A stretch of 14,616 bases of DNA from Propionibacteriaceae bacterium. Its GTDB lineage: Bacteria > Actinomycetota > Actinomycetes > Propionibacteriales > Propionibacteriaceae. Below, one piece after another: positions 1 through 6,172 of the stretch (position 1 is the stretch's first letter; each line of letters begins with the position of its first letter). Both the position numbers and the translations under genes were made by a program. The notes below the pieces were generated by a model that worked only from the letters and a program-made list of their open reading frames with translations, ran no database searches and was not told the origin of the DNA. The stretch is from assembly GCA_009778535.1 (NCBI GenBank), contig WRJP01000032.1, positions 1 to 14,616 of the forward strand. The letters run 5' to 3'.

Positions 1-881
1 CAACTGGGCAGCTAGCGCCCGGCGTCTTGCTGGCTCCACCCGAAGGGGATGCTGGTACTGGCATGGTCGCCACCAACACCATCACCCCTGGATGCGGCAA
101 CGTTTCGGTCGGGACTTCGATTTTCGCCATGGTGGTTACTACAAAGCCGCCTACTCAACCAGTGCCTGAGATTGACGTAGTGGCCACGCCGGACGGCCAC
201 CCGGTAGCAATGGTGCATTGCAATAACGGCGCCTCTGAACTCGGTAGTTGGAGCCAGTTACTCGCGGATTTTACCGGATATTTAGGGGTCAAGGCCAGCA
301 TCGATCAAGTATTTTCGGCCATGATGGCGGCGGCGGTTGATGGAGCAGATGATGGCGGCGGCTGGCTCGCCTACAACTATCTTGCAGGCGAGCCGGTAGT
401 TGGCACTACCTTTGGCTGGCCCTTAGTTGTGCGGCTACCTGAACGAGAAGCCAAGTTTGCCGACTTTGCCCGTGCCGGATTATATGGCGTTTTTGCCACC
501 TTGCGGATTGGTATGGAACTGCTACGCAGTAAGGGCATACAACCCGAACGTTTACTAGCTCACGGCGGTTTGTTTAAGACCCCAGTGGTGGCTCAACGAT
601 TCCTGGCTGCCGCGTTGAATCTGCCGGTCACAGTGGGGCAAGCGGCGGGCGATGGTGGGTCTTGGGGCATGGCAGTGTTGGCCAACTACCGCTTGGTGTC
701 GGCCAGCGGGGTGAGTTTGTCTAAGTTCCTTGCGGAGAAGGTCATGGCAAATGCTCATTTCACCACGTTAAATCCTGAACCAGCCGACGTGGCTGGTTTC
801 AACGCACATTTAGAACTGTATAAAAGCTGTCTAGCCTTGGAACGCACGATTGATCTTATGGAGAGGAGCCAAGACAGATGA
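1..881 (+). CDS. FGGY-family carbohydrate kinase, C-terminal part (likely L-ribulokinase/xylulokinase type); 5' end outside the window
   Basis: The reading frame is open to the left edge (complete codons from base 3), so this is the C-terminal ~290 residues of a larger protein; FGGY kinases are usually about 500 residues. FGGY kinases phosphorylate a pentulose or other sugar with ATP in the cytoplasm. Visible family signs are the segment GDAGTGMVATN followed by GNVSVGTS near the left edge, which fits the phosphate-binding region of the ATPase fold, and AHGGLFKTP with AAGDGGSWGMAVLA further on, which fits the adenosine-binding C-terminal part. The TGA stop overlaps the araD ATG in an ATGA junction, so the two are very likely translationally coupled. 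That partner points to L-ribulose or L-xylulose as substrate, but substrate choice cannot be read from the sequence. No isomerase or transporter is in view; they may lie upstream. The TTG at 27 is internal, not the real start. Confidence 0.88.
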   Translation, partial: TGQLAPGVLLAPPEGDAGTGMVATNTITPGCGNVSVGTSIFAMVVTTKPPTQPVPEIDVVATPDGHPVAMVHCNNGASELGSWSQLLADFTGYLGVKASIDQVFSAMMAAAVDGADDGGGWLAYNYLAGEPVVGTTFGWPLVVRLPEREAKFADFARAGLYGVFATLRIGMELLRSKGIQPERLLAHGGLFKTPVVAQRFLAAALNLPVTVGQAAGDGGSWGMAVLANYRLVSASGVSLSKFLAEKVMANAHFTTLNPEPADVAGFNAHLELYKSCLALERTIDLMERSQDR

Positions 882-1549
882 TTTCTAACGTCCTGCGCCA
901 ACTTGTTGACCAGACAAAGAGCCAAGTCGCCAGGTTACATGGTGAACTACTTCGGTGCGATTTGGTGGCCTGGACAGATGGAAACATTTCAGCTCGAGTA
1001 AAAGATACCGACCTGTTGGTGATAAAACCTTCCGGGGTACCCTACAGTGAACTTTGTGCCGACAACATGGTGGTTACTGACCTGGACGGCGTACCAGTTG
1101 AAGGTGAACACAAACCGTCATCGGATACTGCCGCCCACGCATATGTCTACCGGCATATGCCAAAGGTGGGTTCGGTAGTGCATACTCACTCGCCTTACGC
1201 CACCGCCTGGGCAGCTCGCGGCGAGCCGATCCCGGCTGTTTTGACCATGATGGGTGACGAGTTTGGTGGCGCAATTCCGGTAGGTCCGTTCGCCTTGATC
1301 GGTGACGATTCGATTGGCCGAGGCATCGTCGAAACCCTCTCGAACTCCCGTTCACCAGCAGTATTAATGGCTAATCACGGAGTTTTTACCATCGGTTCAG
1401 ATCCGGTGGCTGCCGTCAAAGCCGCTGTCCTGTGCGAACAAACTGCCCGTACGGTTCACCTGGCACGACAGCTAGGCGAACCGCTGCCCATCAGTGAGCA
1501 AGACATCGATCGGCTCTATCATCGCTACCAGAACCACTACGGTCAGTAA
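878..1549 (+). CDS. araD: L-ribulose-5-phosphate 4-epimerase
   Basis: A class II aldolase-like epimerase converting L-ribulose 5-phosphate to D-xylulose 5-phosphate, which feeds the pentose phosphate pathway. The 223 residues match the usual length (E. coli AraD has 231). The substrate loops GNISAR (35-40) and KPSG (50-53) are present. The zinc site is complete: D83 in SSDT, H102 and H104 in HTHS, and H167 in ANHG. D127 in MMGDEFGG fits the catalytic aspartate, and the protein ends in HYGQ, like the E. coli YYGQ tail whose tyrosine is catalytic. The start is fixed by the ATGA overlap with the upstream kinase stop and by a GAGAGGAG Shine-Dalgarno at 861-868 inside the kinase gene. It probably belongs to one transcript with the kinase. 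Related sugar-acid or L-xylulose-pathway epimerases share the fold, so the exact pathway is inferred. Confidence 0.93.
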   Translation: MISNVLRQLVDQTKSQVARLHGELLRCDLVAWTDGNISARVKDTDLLVIKPSGVPYSELCADNMVVTDLDGVPVEGEHKPSSDTAAHAYVYRHMPKVGSVVHTHSPYATAWAARGEPIPAVLTMMGDEFGGAIPVGPFALIGDDSIGRGIVETLSNSRSPAVLMANHGVFTIGSDPVAAVKAAVLCEQTARTVHLARQLGEPLPISEQDIDRLYHRYQNHYGQ

Positions 1550-1564
1550 CCGGTCGCACGGGTC

Positions 1565-1580
1565 AGGGGGACGTCCCCCT
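1565..1580. repeat. Perfect 16-bp palindrome downstream of araD
   Basis: AGGGGGACGTCCCCCT reads identically on both strands. It lies 16 bases after the araD stop and 34 bases before the next start codon. It could fold in RNA as a GC-rich stem, but no T-run follows on the plus strand, so it is not a standard intrinsic terminator. It shares the GGGGAC core with the REP-like repeats at 2420 and 3266, which may or may not mean common origin. Confidence 0.6.
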
Positions 1581-1601
1581 ATCATGTACGTATCATGCAC
1601 G
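1580..1601. repeat. Two tandem 11-bp direct repeats
   Basis: TATCATGTACG (1580-1590) is followed at once by TATCATGCACG (1591-1601), one mismatch in eleven. The pair abuts the 16-bp palindrome and ends just before the AGGAG Shine-Dalgarno of the next gene. It may be a small duplication scar or a pair of direct protein-binding half-sites one helical turn apart. Confidence 0.55.
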
Positions 1602-1614
1602 GCAGGAGCAAGAC

Positions 1615-2394
1615 ATGGGTTTGGACGCAAGAGTGCCATGCCGGTGCTGGGTTGACGGGTTGACCACTGAACCACCGATTGACCGTAGCTTGCTGGGATA
1701 TGAAGAAGGCTACGTTTACGCCGTCAAGTTAGCTGACGATGATATAGATGAGTTCTGGAACCGTGCTGACCTTGTGGGCTACTGGTCGCAGACCTGCTGC
1801 CCACATCCTGGGCTGGAATACTGCCGTGAATGGGTGGGAAACTGGCCGAGCGTGCGGTTGTTCACCACCTATGTCAACTTGTGCGACGACGGACAATTCA
1901 CTGTACTCCGGGACATTATGCCGTCGGTCAACGGCGGCGAAGTATCTCCAGTGGTGTCTGCCGCGGCGCTTGCCGAGTGCGAAGCTTTCATCGAAGCTGT
2001 CACAGGAAAGAGCGCGTACTTCCTCGTTGACGCGGACACCGGGAAAGAGTTGTATCAACATATCCCTGTCTACTCGGGATTTCCGTACGGCGTGCCAGAT
2101 ACTTCAGGGTTCGACATGGACGGTGTGTTTGTTGTTGAAGACCAGGTAGAAGTGTTTCGCGCTGCCAGAGCCAGACAGCAATACCAGATGAATCCCGCAG
2201 GTGACGGCTGGGTGATGACGCTAACCTCCGATGACGGCTCGACATATGCCCGCGTTACCCGGCACCGCAGCGAGGATCGCACATGGGAGGTTCGTTGCCG
2301 CCGGTTGCGCGCTGAAGACATTCCCTGCATCAACGCGCTGAAGCGGTTGTTCCGCGCCTGCGTTGAGATCAACATGCCCGTCTGCTGGTGTTAA
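1615..2394 (+). CDS. Unrecognised cysteine-rich cytoplasmic protein, 259 aa
   Basis: I do not recognise this family. The start is supported by AGGAG at 1604-1608, six bases before the ATG. No signal peptide or membrane segment is visible, so it is probably cytoplasmic. It is acidic in the first half (for example LADDDIDEF) and basic near the end (RHRSEDRTWEVRCRRLR). Twelve cysteines are visible, including PCRCW near the N-terminus, TCCPHP near residue 60, and a C-terminal CWC. The spacing does not match a standard zinc finger or iron-sulfur motif that I can name. Aromatic stretches such as VGYWSQTCC, EYCREWVGNW and HIPVYSGFPYG suggest a folded globular protein rather than a chance frame. It stands alone between the araD pair and a lipoprotein, with repeats on both sides, and may be accessory DNA. 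Confidence is for a real gene, not for a function. Confidence 0.7.
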   Translation: MGLDARVPCRCWVDGLTTEPPIDRSLLGYEEGYVYAVKLADDDIDEFWNRADLVGYWSQTCCPHPGLEYCREWVGNWPSVRLFTTYVNLCDDGQFTVLRDIMPSVNGGEVSPVVSAAALAECEAFIEAVTGKSAYFLVDADTGKELYQHIPVYSGFPYGVPDTSGFDMDGVFVVEDQVEVFRAARARQQYQMNPAGDGWVMTLTSDDGSTYARVTRHRSEDRTWEVRCRRLRAEDIPCINALKRLFRACVEINMPVCWC

Positions 2395-2419
2395 TGCTCC
2401 TGGTCTGGTTTTACTGACC

Positions 2420-2460
2420 GTAGCCATGCGACACGGGGACGGTCTGATTTTGTCACATTG
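2420..2460. repeat. REP-like inverted repeat, copy 1
   Basis: Positions 2420-2442 match 22 of 23 bases of 3266-3288 (core GACACGGGGACGG). Each copy is then closed by a TGTCACA arm (here 2451-2457) that pairs with the left arm TGCGACA (2427-2433), with one C-A mismatch in this copy. The layout, TGTGACA, a GGGGACGG core and TGTCACA, resembles short REP-type elements that in other bacteria are associated with IS200-like (RAYT) transposases. That link is an inference; no transposase is in the window. It lies in the 174-base gap between the cysteine-rich gene and the lipoprotein gene. Confidence 0.65.
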
Positions 2461-2568
2461 AGGACTTACCCCCGTCACTACTCCCGCTATCGTGAATAGA
2501 GTAATGGAGAGTTTATTTCGAGGTGTACCTTTCGGTAGGGTGCTCCCAACGGGAAGGAGTGGCCTCGC

Positions 2569-3225
2569 ATGAAGAATCTGATTCGGGTCTTAGCCGCGCT
2601 CATAACTGTGGCTGCCTTTGGGTTTGCTGGATGTGTAGCAGACACCAATCCGGCACCTACAGTTAGTGTGCCGCCGACAGCCAAGTCGCCCACGCCGACA
2701 ATCTCTACGACTACTCAGCTAGAAACCCCTACAACGTCGCCTTCGATCACAGATACACCTAGTCTGGATGGCTGTCCCACCGATGTCGTTCTTCCTGACG
2801 GCGTGAACCAAGATATATGCGGCGGCGCCCCGCCCGACGCATATGTTGTTTCAAATGAAGAAAGTTGGGAAGAGCCAGCATTCCACTTTGCAACACCGTC
2901 TGACAATATTCGGTGCGAATGGAATTCATCGGGTGTGAGATGTTCTATGTTGGAGTACGACTTTCACGGATCACCCATGCCGACTGACTGCGATTTTGGA
3001 TGGGACGATAGTCTCGTGTGGCTGATTTCGGATGTCGAAGTTGGGGATTGTGTTAGCGAGAGAATTACTCCCTGGTACCAAGAAAAGATTACGGTTTTCG
3101 AGTACGGAACCTCATATGTTGGCGGCGAGTGGGCTTGCTCATCCCAACGAGACGGGTTGACGTGTTGGAACACTAAAACCTTCCATGGGTTCAAGCTCTC
3201 ACGTGCCGCACAACTCGTCTGGTGA
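2569..3225 (+). CDS. Secreted lipoprotein with Thr/Pro-rich linker and actinobacterial cysteine-rich domain
   Basis: The start ATG follows AAGGAG (2554-2559). Residues 1-21 form a lipoprotein signal peptide (positive MKNLIR, hydrophobic core) ending in a lipobox-like FAGC, so C22 should be lipidated and the protein anchored to the outer face of the membrane. Residues 23-66 are a low-complexity Thr/Pro/Ser tether, suited to crossing the cell wall and possibly glycosylated. The C-terminal domain (about 100-218) has the pattern F-TPSDNIRC...GVRCSMLEYDF...DCDFGW...GEWACSSQRDGLTCWN...HGFKLSR. I know this from many actinobacterial secreted proteins and lipoproteins of unknown function. Besides C22 there are eight cysteines (69, 84, 116, 125, 141, 161, 190, 199), and their spacing suggests four disulfides. 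No enzymatic motif is seen. The gene is bracketed by two same-orientation REP-like repeats and converges on pyrC. Confidence 0.85.
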   Translation: MKNLIRVLAALITVAAFGFAGCVADTNPAPTVSVPPTAKSPTPTISTTTQLETPTTSPSITDTPSLDGCPTDVVLPDGVNQDICGGAPPDAYVVSNEESWEEPAFHFATPSDNIRCEWNSSGVRCSMLEYDFHGSPMPTDCDFGWDDSLVWLISDVEVGDCVSERITPWYQEKITVFEYGTSYVGGEWACSSQRDGLTCWNTKTFHGFKLSRAAQLVW

Positions 3226-3265
3226 CCTAACGGCTGGGCGCTGAAGCTAGGTTCTGACAATTTCT

Positions 3266-3302
3266 GTAGCCATGTGACACGGGGACGGATCACCTTGTCA
3301 CA
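3266..3302. repeat. REP-like inverted repeat, copy 2, overlapping the pyrC stop codon
   Basis: Same element and orientation as the copy at 2420. Here the arms TGTGACA (3273-3279) and TGTCACA (3296-3302) pair perfectly around a 16-base loop containing GGGGACGG. The right arm contains the pyrC stop codon (minus-strand TGA at 3300-3298). Lying between convergent genes, the stem could also slow or end transcription, although no clear T-run follows on either strand. Confidence 0.7.
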
Positions 3303-4569
3303 AGGAGTAGGTGACCCGCCCCGCCCAGATCGTCGTGACAACTGGATTGGGTAGTTCCTGACCGTGGTAGGGGTTGTTGCGTGAGCGTGACGCTGAACTG
3401 TCTTTATGGACGACGGCGCGGGCGCTCGGATCAATCAAGACCAGGTTTGCTGGTTCCCCAACAGCGATTGGACGTCCTTGGCCTGCGACCTGCCCGATGC
3501 GAGCCGGAGCATAGCTCATACGCTGCGCAACACCTGCCCAATCCAACCGTCCGGTCTTAATCATCACCTCGATGATGACCGCAAGCGCCTGCTCAAGGCC
3601 GAGCATCCCAGACAGCGCCACGTCGAATGGGTGGTCTTTGTCTTGGGGCGCATGCGGGGCGTGATCGGTGGCCACAATGTCGATGGTTCCGTCTACCAGC
3701 GCTTCGCGTACTGCTGCCAGATGTTCGTCAGTGCGCAGCGGCGGGTTCACCTTGTAGACAGTGTCGTAGCCGCTAACCAATGACGTGTCCAGCAGCAGAT
3801 GGTGTGGCGTGACTTCCGCACTCACCTGGATACCGCGCGCTTTCGCCCAGCGGATGACATCCACAGATTCGGCAGTGGAGACATGGCAGACGTGCAATCT
3901 GGAGTTGGTCAATTCCGCCAATTGAACATCCCGAGCGACAATCACCGACTCGGCTTGGGAGGGCCAGCCTGGAAGCCCCAGCCTGCCTGAGAAGTCTGAT
4001 TCGTGGCAACAGGCACTCTCCCCAGCTAAACGGGGGTCTTGAGAGTGCTGCGCGACCACGCCGCCGAATGAACTCACATAGCTCAACGCCCGCCGCATCA
4101 GCATCGAATCAGCTACGCATTTGCCGTCGTCAGAAAAGACGCGAACATTAGCTTTTGAGCGTGCCATCATGCCTAACTCGGCCAATTCCGCACCATCTAG
4201 CCCCTTAGTGACAGCTCCGACTGGAACGACTTGCGCCAAGCCCTGGTTGCGCCCCACCTCGGCAATCCATTCAGCAGCCTCGGCGGTGTCAGTGACCGGA
4301 GTAGTGTTCGCCATCGCATGCACGCAGGTGAATCCGCCACGCGCGGCGGCTGCGGTGCCAGAAGCGATAGTTTCAGCGTCTTCGCGTCCCGGCTGACGCA
4401 GATGCGTGTGTAGATCGACCAGACCAGGAAGTGCGATCAAACCGTCAGCGTCGATACGTTGCACCTTCGAGGTGACAGCAGCTGGATCAATGAAGATGCC
4501 GTCTCGAATGAGCAGATCGCCGGTGATTCCTTCAACGGTTTTAGCACCAGTGATGAGGATGTCTGTCAT
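3298..4569 (-). CDS. pyrC: Dihydroorotase, class I
   Basis: Cyclises N-carbamoyl-L-aspartate to dihydroorotate, the third step of pyrimidine synthesis. The 423 residues fit class I bacterial enzymes. The metal site is complete: H54 and H56 in DLHTHLRQPG, D148 in FSDDGK (the Asp of class I enzymes that replaces a carboxylated lysine), H175 in AQHSQD, H229 in CHVST, and catalytic D302 in ATDHAPH. R58, N88 (MANTTP) and the KVNPPLR segment (273-279) fit substrate binding. The ATG overlaps the pyrB stop in an ATGA junction. The C-terminus ends soon after WAGRVT, with the last codon and stop next to or within a REP-like repeat; relatives usually run a few residues further, so the tail may have been clipped. 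No carA, carB, pyrD, pyrE or pyrF follows. Confidence 0.96.
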   Translation of the reverse strand: MTDILITGAKTVEGITGDLLIRDGIFIDPAAVTSKVQRIDADGLIALPGLVDLHTHLRQPGREDAETIASGTAAAARGGFTCVHAMANTTPVTDTAEAAEWIAEVGRNQGLAQVVPVGAVTKGLDGAELAELGMMARSKANVRVFSDDGKCVADSMLMRRALSYVSSFGGVVAQHSQDPRLAGESACCHESDFSGRLGLPGWPSQAESVIVARDVQLAELTNSRLHVCHVSTAESVDVIRWAKARGIQVSAEVTPHHLLLDTSLVSGYDTVYKVNPPLRTDEHLAAVREALVDGTIDIVATDHAPHAPQDKDHPFDVALSGMLGLEQALAVIIEVMIKTGRLDWAGVAQRMSYAPARIGQVAGQGRPIAVGEPANLVLIDPSARAVVHKDSSASRSRNNPYHGQELPNPVVTTIWAGRVTYSL

Positions 4570-5507
4570 AGCGGTATCCCTTCGGTCGATCCACCCAAGA
4601 CGTGATACAACACGCTCATTCGCACTGCGACTCCGGCAGCGACCTGGTTCAGGACTAGCGAGTTGGCGGCATCGGCAGCGTCGCTGGAAATCTCCATGCC
4701 ACGGTTCATGGGCCCGGGGTGACAGATAGCCGCCTGGGGCTTGAGTCGATGCAGCCTTTCTAGTGTCAATCCAAACCCGTCGGCATATTCGCGTTCGGTT
4801 GGGAAGAAACCTCCGCTCATGCGCTCGCGCTGCACCCGCAACATCATGGCGATGTCGAGATTCTCAATTACCTGATCAAGGTCAGAAGTGACTTCGACCC
4901 CCCAGGTTTCCACCCCAGTCGGCAGTAGCGTTGGAGGAGCAACTAATACGACTTCGCAGCCCAAGGTACGCAGCAGTAACACATTGGAACGTACCACGCG
5001 CGAATGCAGCAGATCGCCGACAATCCCGACTCGCAGCCCTGCCCAACTATCTCGGCCAAGTTTGCGGAAATGCTGCCGTATCGCCATGGCATCGAGCAAC
5101 GCCTGGGTTGGGTGTTCATGCTGGCCGTCGCCAGCGTTCACAACAGAAGCCTTCACCCAATTGGCAACCTGGTGTGCCGCACCGGATGAGGAGTGCCGGA
5201 TGACGAAGGCGTCCACTCCCATGGAATCGAGGGTGAGCATGGTGTCACGCAGCGATTCGCCCTTTGAGACTGAAGAACCCTTGGCGGAGACGTTTATAGT
5301 GTCTGCCGAGAGCCACTTTCCCGCGATCTCAAATGAAGTACGAGTACGGGTGGAATCCTCAAAGAAGACGTTGACGATAGTTCGCCCGCGCAAGACCGGC
5401 AGTTTCTTTACCTCACGGTGCTGCACCTGTTGCATCTGGTCAGCTAAATCAAGGATTGAGTTTGCCTCATCCAAGCTGAGATCGCCCGCCGAAAGCAGAT
5501 GCTTCAT
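4566..5507 (-). CDS. pyrB: Aspartate carbamoyltransferase, catalytic subunit
   Basis: Joins carbamoyl phosphate to L-aspartate, the committed step of pyrimidine synthesis. Its 313 residues match the usual catalytic chain. The carbamoyl-phosphate loop FEDSTRTRTSFE has S52-T53-R54-T55 at the same numbers as E. coli PyrB. SVSKGESLRDT (80-90) is the loop contributed to the neighbouring subunit's active site. HSSSGAAH (105-112), QHEHPTQALLD (129-139), MLRVQRER and HPGPMNRG provide the remaining ligand contacts. The ATG overlaps the pyrR stop (ATGA at 5507-5504) and the TGA overlaps pyrC. No pyrI regulatory chain is present, as is usual outside enteric bacteria. Confidence 0.97.
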   Translation of the reverse strand: MKHLLSAGDLSLDEANSILDLADQMQQVQHREVKKLPVLRGRTIVNVFFEDSTRTRTSFEIAGKWLSADTINVSAKGSSVSKGESLRDTMLTLDSMGVDAFVIRHSSSGAAHQVANWVKASVVNAGDGQHEHPTQALLDAMAIRQHFRKLGRDSWAGLRVGIVGDLLHSRVVRSNVLLLRTLGCEVVLVAPPTLLPTGVETWGVEVTSDLDQVIENLDIAMMLRVQRERMSGGFFPTEREYADGFGLTLERLHRLKPQAAICHPGPMNRGMEISSDAADAANSLVLNQVAAGVAVRMSVLYHVLGGSTEGIPL

Positions 5508-6058
5508 CTTTGCGCCTCCCGACTAATGGCGACTTCGTCTTCTGTGTCTATTTCTTTCACTTTCACCCAAACATGTTCGTCAGCAGCGGTCTGAACCACC
5601 TTGCCGGTATAGTCGGCAGCAATCGGCAGCTCCCGATGCCCGCGGTCTACCAGTACCGCCAACTGAACTGAGCGCGGCCTTCCCAAATCCCGCAACGCAT
5701 CCAAAGCCGCAACTACCGTACGTCCAGAGAACAGCACATCATCGACCAACACCACAACCGCCGCTTCAACCGAGCCAGGAACCTGGGAACGACCCGCCGG
5801 TCTGGTTGGGTTGCGACGTAGATCGTCACGGTACATGGTGACATCGAGTGAACCTTGGCGAACTGGCGAGCCTTCAATGCGTCCTAGCTCGCTCGCAAGC
5901 CTTTGCGCCAACGGAACTCCGCGCGTTGGTATCCCCAGCAGCACCAAATCTTCCGCTCCGGCGTTGGCTTCCAAAATCTGGTGAGCCATCCGGACTACCA
6001 TTCGGGATATTTCCGCAGAATCAGCAATCACCCGAGCCGAAACAGTTTCCTTCATCAC
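5504..6058 (-). CDS. pyrR: PyrR, pyrimidine operon RNA-binding regulator / uracil phosphoribosyltransferase
   Basis: PyrR binds pyr mRNA when UMP is high and lowers operon expression; many members also have uracil phosphoribosyltransferase activity. The 184 residues show the type I phosphoribosyltransferase fold: GIPTRGVPLAQRL (42-54), the PRPP loop VVLVDDVLFSGRT (102-114), and the family pattern LVDRGHRELPIAADYTGK (136-153). It leads a pyrR-pyrB-pyrC transcript with 4-base overlaps at both junctions. Two starts are possible: GTG at 6058, immediately followed by ATG at 6055. AAGGAG (6070-6065) is 6 and 9 bases away from them respectively. A strong hairpin (6076-6102) sits just upstream, and regulation is probably at the leader. 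I see no clear match to the Bacillus PyrR-binding loop consensus. Confidence 0.95.
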   Translation of the reverse strand: MMKETVSARVIADSAEISRMVVRMAHQILEANAGAEDLVLLGIPTRGVPLAQRLASELGRIEGSPVRQGSLDVTMYRDDLRRNPTRPAGRSQVPGSVEAAVVVLVDDVLFSGRTVVAALDALRDLGRPRSVQLAVLVDRGHRELPIAADYTGKVVQTAADEHVWVKVKEIDTEDEVAISREAQR

Positions 6059-6075
6059 TCAGGTCTCCTTATATT

Positions 6076-6102
6076 GTGGAGGCGGCTAAATATCCGCTCC
6101 AC
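6076..6102 (-). promoter_or_regulatory. Leader hairpin immediately upstream of the pyrR Shine-Dalgarno
   Basis: On the minus strand GTGGAGCGG pairs with CCGCCTCCAC (one bulged base) around the loop ATATTTAG. Only five bases separate the stem from AAGGAG of pyrR. No T-run follows, so it is not an intrinsic terminator for pepN. The right arm's CTCC can alternatively pair with GGAG of the Shine-Dalgarno, which would make two exclusive folds. A TANNNT hexamer (TAAGGT, minus strand, 6114-6109) would place a transcript start near 6102, exactly at the foot of the stem, but no good -35 box is seen. Its role as a pyrimidine-responsive PyrR target is an inference. Confidence 0.5.
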
Positions 6103-6172
6103 TCAGCTACCTTATCGTGGTTCTGGTTGCGCCGGTTTCAAGTCCCAAGCTCAAGTCTCATCGTCAGTTTGG

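Noticed and set aside
4888..5526. 212-residue open frame on the plus strand opposite pyrB/pyrR
   Set aside because: It lies entirely antisense to the unmistakable pyrB gene, has serine/threonine-rich low-quality composition and no family motif. It is a codon-bias shadow.
6059..6172. Rho-independent terminator of pepN
   Set aside because: The strong stem at 6076-6102 is followed by AATATAAGGAG rather than a T-run and sits next to the pyrR ribosome site, so a leader role is more likely.
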